Source of the DNA: Patescibacteria group bacterium
GTDB lineage: Bacteria > Patescibacteriota > Patescibacteriia > UM-FILTER-42-10
Direction of reading: 5' to 3'
Assembly: GCA_018825385.1 (NCBI GenBank)
Contig: JAHJEX010000079.1
Location: 1-36,910, forward strand
DNA length: 36,910 nt
Within the stretch, counting starts at the first letter, position 1, and each line of letters begins with the position of its first letter. Positions 26,911 through 35,810 of this stretch are shown in pieces. Below the pieces are notes generated by a model. It was not told where the DNA came from. It made no database searches and was given only the letters and a program-made list of their open reading frames with translations. The position numbers were made by a program, and so were the translations under genes.

Positions 26911-27303
26911 GGGGATGTTACATAATCGATAGTAAGTTCATTATAACACCTGCAAATCGGAGCTCTAGAATCTCCGTTATCAATTCTAGACCAATCATAA
27001 ATGCCAAATCATTTATGTCTAAAGTAAAGACCGCTTTTGCGTCTCTTTCTTTAGCACCTGCAGTAGCCTAAAACCTACTTGCCATCCGTCTTACTGATGC
27101 TCGATAGGTAAATAACGGGTGCCACAATTTCGAGATTACTGATCTCAGGCAACTCCAACTGGATCAGGACATCAAACTTGGAGTCAGATACTTACGGTTC
27201 TGTTTGCTCTATACGTAAGTATTTAAATTTAGAGCAAACTAAATTTGTAGAAGGTTTTATGGTTTCTTGCTAGACAGGGGTGAAAAGCCCCTCATCTCCA
27301 CCA
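26911..27303 (+). ncRNA. ssrA: Transfer-messenger RNA (tmRNA)
   Basis: 5' GGGGATG pairs with 3' CATCTCC followed by ACCA; PK1: CGGAG/CTCCG plus TCTAGAAT/ATTCTAGA; tag reading frame ending ...FASLSLAPAVA-TAA (stop 27069-27071); P5-like GTAG/CTAC around the stop; T-arm AGGGG-TGAAAAG-CCCCT; directly downstream of smpB. Confidence 0.9.
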
Positions 27304-27331
27304 GTGCATTTTCTTCGAAAATGCACTGGTG
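27299..27331 (+). promoter_or_regulatory. Perfect 15-bp hairpin spanning tmRNA 3' end and infC leader
   Basis: CACCAGTGCATTTTC-TTC-GAAAATGCACTGGTG; no U-tract follows, so not an obvious intrinsic terminator. Confidence 0.8.
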
Positions 27332-27893
27332 CACCAAAAGAAAATTAATAAATACCATTATTTACAAAAAATTCAATAAACCCATCGACCGGGGCCAAAG
27401 AAAAAACAAACAAATAAGAGCCTCGGAAGTTCTCTTAATAGACGAACATGGAAATAAACTGGGAACCGTAGCAATTGAAGAAGCCCAACAAATGGCTTTG
27501 GATCAGGGCATAGATCTCGTTGAAGTTTCAACGGGTACCACCCCACCGGTTTGCAAATTGGTCGATTTCGGTAAATACCAGTATCGAAAAGATAAAGCTG
27601 AGCGTAAGCAAAAAGCAAAGCAGAAGAAGATAGAGATAAAAGGAATAAGGCTTACCTTGAAAATTGGCAAACACGACATAGAAGTCAGGCTTAAACGAGC
27701 AGCAAAATTTCTGGAACAAGGAGACAAGGTGAAAATTGAAATGCTGTTGAGAGGAAGAGAAAAAGCTCACTTTAATTTAGCAAAGGAAATATTTCAAAAT
27801 TTTCATGAAAGTTTGGGTGAAGATATTCATATTGAACAGCCTGTTACTAGAAAAGGGGCCAAACTGATTAGTATCGTTGCAAAGAAAAAATAA
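27321..27893 (+). CDS. infC: Translation initiation factor IF-3 (start uncertain: ATG 27321 or AUU 27357/27360)
   Basis: NKQIRASEVLLIDEHGNKLGTVAIEEAQQMALDQGIDLVEVSTGTTPPVCKLVDFGKYQY; the ORF-track start at 27267 lies inside the tmRNA. Confidence 0.95.
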   Translation: MHWCTKRKLINTIIYKKFNKPIDRGQRKNKQIRASEVLLIDEHGNKLGTVAIEEAQQMALDQGIDLVEVSTGTTPPVCKLVDFGKYQYRKDKAERKQKAKQKKIEIKGIRLTLKIGKHDIEVRLKRAAKFLEQGDKVKIEMLLRGREKAHFNLAKEIFQNFHESLGEDIHIEQPVTRKGAKLISIVAKKK

Positions 27894-28004
27894 ATAGTAA
27901 GTGATAAGTAACTTGTAACTGACAATCAGAAACAAAGTGTCCTGAGACATTACCCCAATTACTTGTTACATATTACCAATTACCAAATATTAGAAAGGAA
28001 AAAA

Positions 28005-28223
28005 ATGCCGAAACTCAAAACTCATAAAGCAACCGCAAAAAGAATTAGACTTTCCAAGCCTAGCAAGAAGAAGAAAGGCTCTGCTAAGATGATTCAGCGT
28101 ACCTCAGGACAAGATCATTTCAATGCTCGTGAACCAGGTAAAGTGACTACGAACAAGCGTAGAGACAGACAGATAAGCAAAAGTAACGAAAAATCAGTAA
28201 AAAAACTGATTCCCTATCGCTAG
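28005..28223 (+). CDS. rpmI: 50S ribosomal protein L35
   Basis: MPKLKTHKATAKRIRLSKPSKKKKGSAK; SD AGAAAGGAAA upstream; ORF-track start at 27963 is too early. Confidence 0.93.
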   Translation: MPKLKTHKATAKRIRLSKPSKKKKGSAKMIQRTSGQDHFNAREPGKVTTNKRRDRQISKSNEKSVKKLIPYR

Positions 28224-28252
28224 ACTTTATAAACTATAACTAATATAAAATA

Positions 28253-28639
28253 ATGCCGAGAGTAAAAAGAGGCACCACTCACGTAAAAAGACGAAAGAGT
28301 CTTCTAAAGCGTACAAAGGGTTACAAGTGGGGCCGCAAGAACAAGATAAAAGAAGCAAAGACAGCTGTTTTGAAAGCTGGTGCCCATGCATACCGCGATC
28401 GACGTACTAAAAAAAGAACAGCACGAAGCCTTTGGCAAATTCGAATTAATGCTGCAGTACGAGAAGAGGGAATAACATATTCTAAATTCATTGACCTCCT
28501 AAAGAAGTCAAAAGTGGAAGTTGATCGTAAAATTCTTTCTGACCTTGCTCAAAATAACCCCGAAGTCTTCAAGGCCATAGTAGCAGCAGTAAACCCCGTT
28601 ACCTCCCCTACCAAAAAACTAAATTCTGCTCAGAAATAA
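28253..28639 (+). CDS. rplT: 50S ribosomal protein L20
   Basis: MPRVKRGTTHVKRRKSLLKRTKGYKWGRKNKIKEAKTAVLKAGAHAYRDRRTKKR; classic infC-rpmI-rplT order. Confidence 0.97.
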   Translation: MPRVKRGTTHVKRRKSLLKRTKGYKWGRKNKIKEAKTAVLKAGAHAYRDRRTKKRTARSLWQIRINAAVREEGITYSKFIDLLKKSKVEVDRKILSDLAQNNPEVFKAIVAAVNPVTSPTKKLNSAQK

Positions 28640-28725
28640 TTCTATTCCGTCGTTCATCCCCAGCGAATACTAGAGCTTTCTGGGAGTAAGCAGATTGAAC
28701 AAATAATTCTAAAATTCAAAGAAAC

Positions 28726-28761
28726 TAAAAAATCCGCAAGCCGGCGGACGGGGGATTTTTT
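28726..28761. terminator. Bidirectional intrinsic terminator between convergent rplT and VanZ genes
   Basis: AAAAAATCC...GGATTTTTT hairpin. Confidence 0.7.
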
Positions 28762-28771
28762 GATATATAGA

Positions 28772-29188
28772 CTACCAGCGTTTGCGATCGTATAAAAAGG
28801 TTCCTAACACTATCCCAATAGAATCAATACCAACATCCCACAAAGAACCACTTCTGCCCGGCACAAACACTTGGTGAAATTCATCAGAGAGTGCATATAG
28901 CAGTGTGACTAATATACCAGCTGCAATAATTTCTCTATACAACATGTTTTGTTGTGAAGCCTTTCCTGTTCTCAGGTCCTTTTTAATTTCTTCATTATTA
29001 AAAAACATACGCAGAATAAGGATTGCCAATAATCCATATTCAACAATATGAGCTATTTTCCTTAAAACAAGGTCTAGGTTACTAGAAAAACCACTCCTCA
29101 AATCAGGTACAGATGAAAAGTAAAAAATAAGTACCACCAGCAGAAGAGGCGGAAGATAATAATAAATGAATGTTTTGTATCTATTCAT
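28772..29188 (-). CDS. VanZ-like membrane protein
   Basis: MNRYKTFIYYYLPPLLLVVLIFYFSSVPDLRSG...KIAHIVEYGLLAILILRMF...ALSDEFHQVFVPGRSGSLWDVGIDSIGIVLG; start at 29188 preferred. Confidence 0.92.
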   Translation of the reverse strand: MNRYKTFIYYYLPPLLLVVLIFYFSSVPDLRSGFSSNLDLVLRKIAHIVEYGLLAILILRMFFNNEEIKKDLRTGKASQQNMLYREIIAAGILVTLLYALSDEFHQVFVPGRSGSLWDVGIDSIGIVLGTFLYDRKRW

Positions 29189-29301
29189 AACAATGAGTTC
29201 ATTATAAATCAACACCATAATAATGCAAGCTTTTTGGCTAATTGTAGCCAAAACTATTACCATATATTTTGATCCACACACTTCTTTAGAAGTATTAGGG
29301 G

Positions 29302-29330
29302 TTGACAAAATGTTGATTTAGGGATACACT
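29302..29330 (+). promoter_or_regulatory. Sigma70-like promoter
   Basis: TTGACA (29302-29307), 17-nt spacer, TACACT (29325-29330). Confidence 0.75.
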
Positions 29331-29336
29331 GCTTGG

Positions 29337-29688
29337 TTAACAATTAAATAGGATAGACTCCTGCGTACCGTTTTTACGGCACTTCGGAGTCCGAGGGAGA
29401 GAGAAAGTGAAGTCAAAGTGACCTTGCGTTTGGATAGTGCAACCCCAATGAGTGTATCAGTATTCAGACGTAAGGCCTTTTTCTTCGGATAATTTGAAGA
29501 AGCAATGCCAGCTTGGCGTGAATATGCAGTGAAGGATCATATTTTCCCGTCTTCCCAATAGTGCTTAATTGATAGGCGTTGAGCACTGGTGGGAGGATGC
29601 ACCTTTGTTAAGCATTATGCTTTTCCTCCCAGTTCGACGTTCGTTGGACTGATCGTATTCCCATTTCAAGGAGGTGCCATAATGGCAC
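29337..29688 (+). promoter_or_regulatory. Long structured 5' leader of LysM gene; candidate cis-regulatory RNA
   Basis: Hairpins GACTCC...GGAGTC (29356-29391), GTGCTTAA...TTGAGCAC (29561-29586), GGGAGGA...TCCTCCC (29591-29630), GTGCCAT-A-ATGGCAC around the ATG. Confidence 0.55.
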
Positions 29689-30917
29689 ATCGGTGCAACA
29701 GCGTCATGCTGCTGCTGATCGCACTCATCGTAACGAATGGTGTAGTGGCCTTCGCGAGTCCGGCGATCGTGCGTCCGAACGGGACGCTCTTCGAGCGGGC
29801 GGGCGAGACTATCTACACCGTGCACGAGCACGATGACGTCGGTTTGTGGCAGGTGTCGTTCGGATCACCGAAGCACTGGCTGGAGCTGATCGCGTTGAAT
29901 CCTCAGTTCGAGGATTCCGACTTGATCCTGCCTGGCCAGGAGCTCAAGATCCCCCCGAGCCTCGTCCGGATTTTTCGGATGATCGCAACGGTCGATGCAG
30001 CAGGTGGTCCGCAGCCGGCGAAAGGAGCCGGACCGCCGGACACCGTGCGCGTACACGTACCAGTGGAGGCAGACCACGGATTTCCGTGGAGCTGGGCAAT
30101 TGCAGTTTTCTTGCTCTGTCTCATAGTCTTTGCTTTGTGGCACAGGCACGACAGGGACAGCGCCGACCTGCGGAGTTTGACGAAAACCGTAAATGGACAG
30201 GCACATGACCTGGAAGCCCAGGAAAATCGTGAGCTGTGTCGCAGGAACGCGGACCCCTATTCCGGACCCCCTGCGGTTCCGGGCGGGCTACTCACCGCGA
30301 AGTCCGCCGCTCAGCATTTTGTCGAGCGGTACCAGCGCAATCGTCGCAATCTGACTGTGGGCGAGAGCGAGGGATTGCCCGACCGGGTGGTGATCGAGCG
30401 GATCGTCCCGGTGGATGTCCGCGGTTTGATGGGCATCAAATTCCACGGTTACAATGCCCCGGTCGCGAAGCACCTTGAGGAGTGGACTCCTGCCTGGCAA
30501 GCGTTCCTCTCGGACGGTTCTTCGCGGATCACGCTCATGATGTGCGGCAACGATGTCTACGCCGGTGGAGGAGGATATGAAGTCCTCCCGGACACGCAGA
30601 TCCGGCCGCGACAGGACATCCCGCCCTATGAGCCGGAAACGCCGGTTCCGATCTGGCCGGTACCCGGTGAGACGGACGTGGCTGAGGAGCCGGATGAGGT
30701 TCCTTCGGGACCGGAGGAAGTGCAGAACTTTCTGTCGGTCAAGGTCACTTCGTCCGATCGGTACGTGTTGAAACCGGAGGTCGGAACGGACGTGATCGTC
30801 GAACTCGGCGTGCTGGCGGACGATGTCACTCTCGGTATCGAGGGCGACGAAGTCTACCGGATTATCGCCGGACAACGGCGCGTCATCGGACGCATCGTTG
30901 GACACGAACGTTCCTGA
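29682..30917 (+). CDS. LysM-like domain protein with signal peptide and internal TM helix; GC-rich
   Basis: MAHRCNSVMLLLIALIVTNGVVAFA signal; IYTVHEHDDVGLWQVSFGSPKHWLELIALNPQFEDSDLILPGQELKIP LysM-like; TM WSWAIAVFLLCLIVFALW; SD AAGGAGGT 7 nt upstream of ATG. Confidence 0.85.
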   Translation: MAHRCNSVMLLLIALIVTNGVVAFASPAIVRPNGTLFERAGETIYTVHEHDDVGLWQVSFGSPKHWLELIALNPQFEDSDLILPGQELKIPPSLVRIFRMIATVDAAGGPQPAKGAGPPDTVRVHVPVEADHGFPWSWAIAVFLLCLIVFALWHRHDRDSADLRSLTKTVNGQAHDLEAQENRELCRRNADPYSGPPAVPGGLLTAKSAAQHFVERYQRNRRNLTVGESEGLPDRVVIERIVPVDVRGLMGIKFHGYNAPVAKHLEEWTPAWQAFLSDGSSRITLMMCGNDVYAGGGGYEVLPDTQIRPRQDIPPYEPETPVPIWPVPGETDVAEEPDEVPSGPEEVQNFLSVKVTSSDRYVLKPEVGTDVIVELGVLADDVTLGIEGDEVYRIIAGQRRVIGRIVGHERS

Positions 30918-31031
30918 GGATCCGACAGAAGGTTAGGCCCACAAGGCCCATCGCTCCGTGGCGGCGTGTACATTCTAGAGGGTGAAGCCGTAGCCTTCAC
31001 CCTCCCACCAGTCATCTGACCTGATGACTAT

Positions 31032-31075
31032 CAGAGCCAGCACTGCATCTCTTGCGTCTGGCTCTTTTTCTTCCC
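31032..31075 (+). terminator. Intrinsic terminator after LysM gene
   Basis: AGAGCCAG...CTGGCTCT followed by TTTTCTTCC. Confidence 0.8.
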
Positions 31076-31122
31076 TAAAATCAAAAACAGGGATCAATTA
31101 CGACCCCCGCTTTTAGTCTCTA

Positions 31123-34100
31123 TTACGCTGTTAGTTTTTCAAGCGTGGTTTCAATAGTTGCTAGTATTTCTTTATAACCTCTCGTTGCTCCTGCAATAAC
31201 CTGCGGGTCAGTATCTGCTGGCGGGTTCTCTTGTAAAACCTTCAATACATCTGTTGCACCTTCTCTCATGTTTTCTAACAAAGTGGTATCACTTAATTTT
31301 GCTATATCATCCAGCCCTACACCATCAAGGCTCTTTAGAATCTCCGGTGAAACATTATCCATATTTGCCAATATTCCTGAAACCAAGTTTTCTAATGCAA
31401 GTTTAATATCTTGAGGTGATGCTGGTGTTTCTATACTAGTTCCCTCTGTCCCTTGAACATCAACTATCTTTCCATCTGGTTGTACATCAACTATGTCTTT
31501 TAAGCCATCTGTATCTAGAATAGTGGCTCGTAAATTTCCTTCGTCTGTTTTCGCAAATTTTACTGATTCTGTTGTGCCGGTATCTGCTACCTCCCCAGAT
31601 TCAGGCATGAAGTCTAATTTCTGTGTCATTTTTTCACCTATTATACTTCCCTTTTCAACTCTAATGCCATGTTCTCTCATAAATGAGTCTGCTTCTGGAG
31701 TGGCTTTAATAGTCATACCTTCCGGGATTTCGGTTGACGGAATCGGCTCTAAACCTGCTGTTCGAGTGACATCTCCGGCCTCAGTGTCTACAGTAGAAGG
31801 AGTAGATGCATCAGGATCGGCATCTTCAGCGGTAGTTGTACCAACTGATTCAGATTCGCCAGTCATTTCTAAACCATCTGTATCAACATCAATATCCAGA
31901 GTTGATGCTGACGCTGCTTCCGCTTGAGTTAACTCTGGAGTAGCCAGAATGACACTGGCATTATGCAGATCTGCATTGATCTGCTCTGTAACTCTACCTT
32001 CTACAATTTGCTGAAACGCTTCACCGATTTTTTGTGGTCCGCCAGAGGATGGATCCGAAATTTCCTGGTTCTTAATAGCAAGTTCAATTAGTTTTCTCAG
32101 CTTACCCCTATGACGCCCTTCCAAATAATCCATTGTTCTGCCAGAGTGACCTTCAATATCTTTGTTTAACAAATCCTCAACACGCTTGTTCTTTAGGAAT
32201 TCCCATTCTTCCTTTCCCTGTCCGCTTTCACCAAATCCCAGTTTCTCCAGCATCTTTGTATGATCTTCCTTGGTAAGATCCGCAATTTTTTCTATTCTTT
32301 CCGCTTCCGCCTCTATTTCCTGAGCTGCAGCCAGTTCATCTGCTCTTTGTGTTGCCTCTGCCTCTATTCTTTCTGCTTCTATCCTGTTTGCTTCTTCCAT
32401 GAGCCTTTCATGTCCGTCATGACTATCAAGCGGATACGGCTCATCAAAATGTGTATCACCAATTTCTGTTATCATACCGTTATCTACTGTTACTTCCTCT
32501 CCACCTAAATAAAATGTTCCACTGTCTTCATCAACAAAATTTATATCTGTAATGTTTTCTCCCAGTCCAGTATGTGCGCCCGTATCATCAATCATTGCCT
32601 TAAATAATGGCCCTTCCGCCTCATCAATCATTGCCTGATTTAAATTAACCTCTGCTGCCTCTGGCTCAGCCATATCAGCCCAAGTTGCATCTTTGATGTT
32701 ATCTAAATAAGCAACGGCACCGGTATTGGCAACATTGTCAGCCGTAATAATCTCTTCTGAATGTGCTGTTAATTTGTCCAATACGTCCTGTTGAAATCCC
32801 TCATAGTCAGAAATTGTTAATTGGCCATCCTCAAATGTAACATACTGATCAAATACCTCAGCAGAAACACCAGCAACATTGTGACCTTCAGAAAGGGCAG
32901 TCATATTTGCGCCAACATTCAAAATCCTGGCACCTTCAACATTTGTAATTTCTTCACCGATATTTCCATCTTCCATGGCCACTCTATAGAACACCTGCTC
33001 TAAGTGTTGGGGAGCACCTTCCTTTCCTAAATCAAGAGAAAGTGCAATTTTTCCTTCAGTTGTTTCTACTTGGAAACCTGCGTGGGATAAAGAAGCATGT
33101 TCAACTGGAAATCTTGCTCCCAACACTACATCTCCTTCCACTAGACCTTTTTCTTCCCAAGCATCTAACAATTTATCAGCATCAGTATTATTTTCACCAG
33201 TAAGTTCAGAAATAACCTTTTTAAGTTCCTCTGGGGATACCTGTCCTTCAAACGAGTTAACCCCCAAAGTTTGTTCTAATGCCGCCAGTGCTCTTGCTTT
33301 TTGAATATAAGGAGTTATCTCAGGATGGCTTTCTTGCCATGCGCTTAAGAGTTCATCTGCGGATTTAGCATTTGCACTTTGTAGTTGAGATGTTACCTTT
33401 TCCAAGTCTTCTGGAGAAACACCATCAAACGAGCTAACTCCAAAATTTGATTCTAAGTTAATTGCATGTAAAGTTTTTTCCAGACTTTCTGGAGTGGCAT
33501 CATTCAGTAGTTCAATACGCTGTTCATCTGTAAGTCCCAGTCGATCAAAAGTTGTTTCTGCCTCTTTTACTAATCCTGGATTATTCTGTAAATGTTCCAA
33601 ATTTGCCTTTGTATATATAGCATCACTCTCCACCGGTCCAGGACCTGACGGTGCAGAATCGGCAGAAGATGCCTCTTGGGGACCAAAAACTTCCGGTTCT
33701 GCTGTAGCGGGTTGTGGTGCTCCTTCTTCCCGCGGTCCAATAAAATCTTCATTATATTGCAGGGTATCTGGCTCTGTTGCAACGTCAGGCACGTCTGCAC
33801 CCGATGTATCTGCTCCTGCAATACCCGGCGCAGGATCTCCAGTTCTGGCACCAGCTACTTTATTTAAATCATCTTGAGACAATGTACTGGGATGTTGTGA
33901 ACCTATTGACCTAAGTTCTTCTTCTGAAAGAGATGATGCTGGGCTAGGAGGAGTGTCTGGTGTTGTATTAGGTTCTGCTCCTGCAACATCAGGTGTAGTC
34001 CCATCTCCATCCTTAAACTTTCCCATAGTTAGACGATGGAAAGTTTCCTGGAAATTCATTGTTTCAATATAAGCTTTTATTACACCGCCCAGATCTAAAG

Positions 34101-35799
34101 GACTACCAACTGCCTGCCATGATTTTTGAATTTCTTCTATTCTTTCTCCGGCACGACCTAAACTGTTGGTTATTGCCCCGCCTCCCTTTTCCGCAATTTC
34201 AGAATAACCGGCCGCTGCAATCATTATAGGCAATGCTGTCTTTGCCCAAGCAGCCCCTATCGCTGCTGCTTTTTGCTTTCCTTCCAAATCTTTTATCTTA
34301 CCCTGCCCGAACATTTCCATTGCCATATCCACTGCACCATCTACAATCAATTCCTTTATTATTGAAACTTTTTCATTTTCCTTTTTTGCACTCTTCAAAT
34401 TTTTATATCTTTCGCCTAGTGCAATAGCCCCCAGAGCACCAGCACGAATAGCAAAAGCACCTAATGCAACACCAACGCCACTTACTGCTTCTTTCAAGTA
34501 CTCTATCTTCTTTGTCCTCTCACCGACATGTTCATGTAGTATTTCGTCAATCTCTATTGCCATTTCTTCATCCATATCTCCAAAGCCAGTAACCAATCTA
34601 ATTTCTAACGTCTTAAGCTTTTCTTCAAGAATTGCCTTTTTTTCTGGAGAAAGATAATCAGATTCTTCCAACTTATTTCGTATATCATGCATTTTGCGTT
34701 GAATCCGATTATATTTCGGTTCTCCTTCTCCCAAGTTTAGCGCGTCCAATCTTGCTTGAATTCTTGCTTTTTCCGCTTCTGTCTTTGCTAACTTTAATTT
34801 TTTCCTTAATTCACTCTCTTCTATAATTATTTGTTTGATCCTATCAACCTCTTTTCCTCGCGCTAAACTCTTTGCCCAACGATCAGGAAGACGCGCCAGT
34901 GTACGGGCACCAAATGCACTTGCAACTATATCTATTGTTTTTCCTGTTCGCCATGTTGCTTTTTCCCATCCTCCAGCTTCGGCTTTTTCTGCATTTGTAA
35001 CATATTCGCCTCGCCACATTCTTCCTAAAACTGACTTTCTACCTCCGGTTTCTTCCCTTTCCATTGTATCAGGAGGGGGAAAAGGTCTAGCTGGACTATC
35101 CATCTCTAAAGCAGGCGGAAGATCTGTCTCCTCTGATTCAGATGGACTATTGGGAAGACTGACATCTTCTTCCCCTAAGTTTTGCCTTATCAAAGCTCCC
35201 AATTTTGCTAAATCAATAGAACTTAATGTCCCGTTCTCCGGTTTTGCATCTTTTTTTAACAATTCCATTATTTCAGGATAATTTGCGTGATCTTTGTCTA
35301 AATTTGCCAAAGATTCATGCTCCACAAAAACCCTAACCGGATTTTCTGCCGGTGTTTTCTCATCAAATCTGGAATTATTGCCATATATCTCCCATCCCAA
35401 ATGTCTGCTGGCAATTTGATCCTGAATCTCTGCATCCGCCAGAGGATCCCCCGTCCTATACCTAGGATCTTGCTCGTCAGGATGATCATTAATATGCTTT
35501 TGCTTGGCCATATCCCAATATGTCCAAGATTCACTCATTCCGGATACGCTAGGGTCCAATCCTATTCGTTCCATTGCAGTACTAAATTTTTCGCGTATTT
35601 TTGTCACAATCGGTTCAAATTGAGGGTCATCCTTAATCAATTCTAAAGCAGCCGCATACGTATTTGCCCTTGCCACAACCTCAGGAGTAACATTATCGGC
35701 ATTATCAGGCACTGTGTCTAAAAACAGCAAATACTCTCTTGCAGTTTGATTTAATTCCTGTGCGCCTTCTCCCTCTTTTGAGTTTTTTGGGTCTGCCAT
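31123..35799 (-). CDS. Giant hypothetical protein (1558 aa) with coiled-coil, hydrophobic Ala-rich segments and internal repeats
   Basis: Single long ORF; internal repeat LESNFGVSSFDGVSPEDLEKVTSQLQSANAKSADELLSAWQE / LEQTLGVNSFEGQVSPEELKKVISELTGENNTDADKLLDAWEE. Confidence 0.85.
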   Translation of the reverse strand: MADPKNSKEGEGAQELNQTAREYLLFLDTVPDNADNVTPEVVARANTYAAALELIKDDPQFEPIVTKIREKFSTAMERIGLDPSVSGMSESWTYWDMAKQKHINDHPDEQDPRYRTGDPLADAEIQDQIASRHLGWEIYGNNSRFDEKTPAENPVRVFVEHESLANLDKDHANYPEIMELLKKDAKPENGTLSSIDLAKLGALIRQNLGEEDVSLPNSPSESEETDLPPALEMDSPARPFPPPDTMEREETGGRKSVLGRMWRGEYVTNAEKAEAGGWEKATWRTGKTIDIVASAFGARTLARLPDRWAKSLARGKEVDRIKQIIIEESELRKKLKLAKTEAEKARIQARLDALNLGEGEPKYNRIQRKMHDIRNKLEESDYLSPEKKAILEEKLKTLEIRLVTGFGDMDEEMAIEIDEILHEHVGERTKKIEYLKEAVSGVGVALGAFAIRAGALGAIALGERYKNLKSAKKENEKVSIIKELIVDGAVDMAMEMFGQGKIKDLEGKQKAAAIGAAWAKTALPIMIAAAGYSEIAEKGGGAITNSLGRAGERIEEIQKSWQAVGSPLDLGGVIKAYIETMNFQETFHRLTMGKFKDGDGTTPDVAGAEPNTTPDTPPSPASSLSEEELRSIGSQHPSTLSQDDLNKVAGARTGDPAPGIAGADTSGADVPDVATEPDTLQYNEDFIGPREEGAPQPATAEPEVFGPQEASSADSAPSGPGPVESDAIYTKANLEHLQNNPGLVKEAETTFDRLGLTDEQRIELLNDATPESLEKTLHAINLESNFGVSSFDGVSPEDLEKVTSQLQSANAKSADELLSAWQESHPEITPYIQKARALAALEQTLGVNSFEGQVSPEELKKVISELTGENNTDADKLLDAWEEKGLVEGDVVLGARFPVEHASLSHAGFQVETTEGKIALSLDLGKEGAPQHLEQVFYRVAMEDGNIGEEITNVEGARILNVGANMTALSEGHNVAGVSAEVFDQYVTFEDGQLTISDYEGFQQDVLDKLTAHSEEIITADNVANTGAVAYLDNIKDATWADMAEPEAAEVNLNQAMIDEAEGPLFKAMIDDTGAHTGLGENITDINFVDEDSGTFYLGGEEVTVDNGMITEIGDTHFDEPYPLDSHDGHERLMEEANRIEAERIEAEATQRADELAAAQEIEAEAERIEKIADLTKEDHTKMLEKLGFGESGQGKEEWEFLKNKRVEDLLNKDIEGHSGRTMDYLEGRHRGKLRKLIELAIKNQEISDPSSGGPQKIGEAFQQIVEGRVTEQINADLHNASVILATPELTQAEAASASTLDIDVDTDGLEMTGESESVGTTTAEDADPDASTPSTVDTEAGDVTRTAGLEPIPSTEIPEGMTIKATPEADSFMREHGIRVEKGSIIGEKMTQKLDFMPESGEVADTGTTESVKFAKTDEGNLRATILDTDGLKDIVDVQPDGKIVDVQGTEGTSIETPASPQDIKLALENLVSGILANMDNVSPEILKSLDGVGLDDIAKLSDTTLLENMREGATDVLKVLQENPPADTDPQVIAGATRGYKEILATIETTLEKLTA

Positions 35800-35810
35800 T
35801 GTTTTTTAGA

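Noticed and set aside
27299-27331. Intrinsic terminator after tmRNA
   Set aside because: Hairpin is perfect but lacks a following U-tract, so reported as a processing/regulatory hairpin instead.
25000-29340. tRNA genes in the intergenic regions
   Set aside because: No cloverleaf with GGTTCRA T-arm and matching acceptor found; only the tmRNA has tRNA-like ends.
29846-30905. Overlapping ORFs within the LysM gene (29846..30208 +, 30288..30905 -, 30553..30771 +, others)
   Set aside because: GC-rich coding sequence produces long spurious ORFs in other frames; no RBS or domain support.
33494-33877. Plus-strand ORF and other antisense ORFs in the 1558-aa gene
   Set aside because: Antisense shadows of the long ORF.
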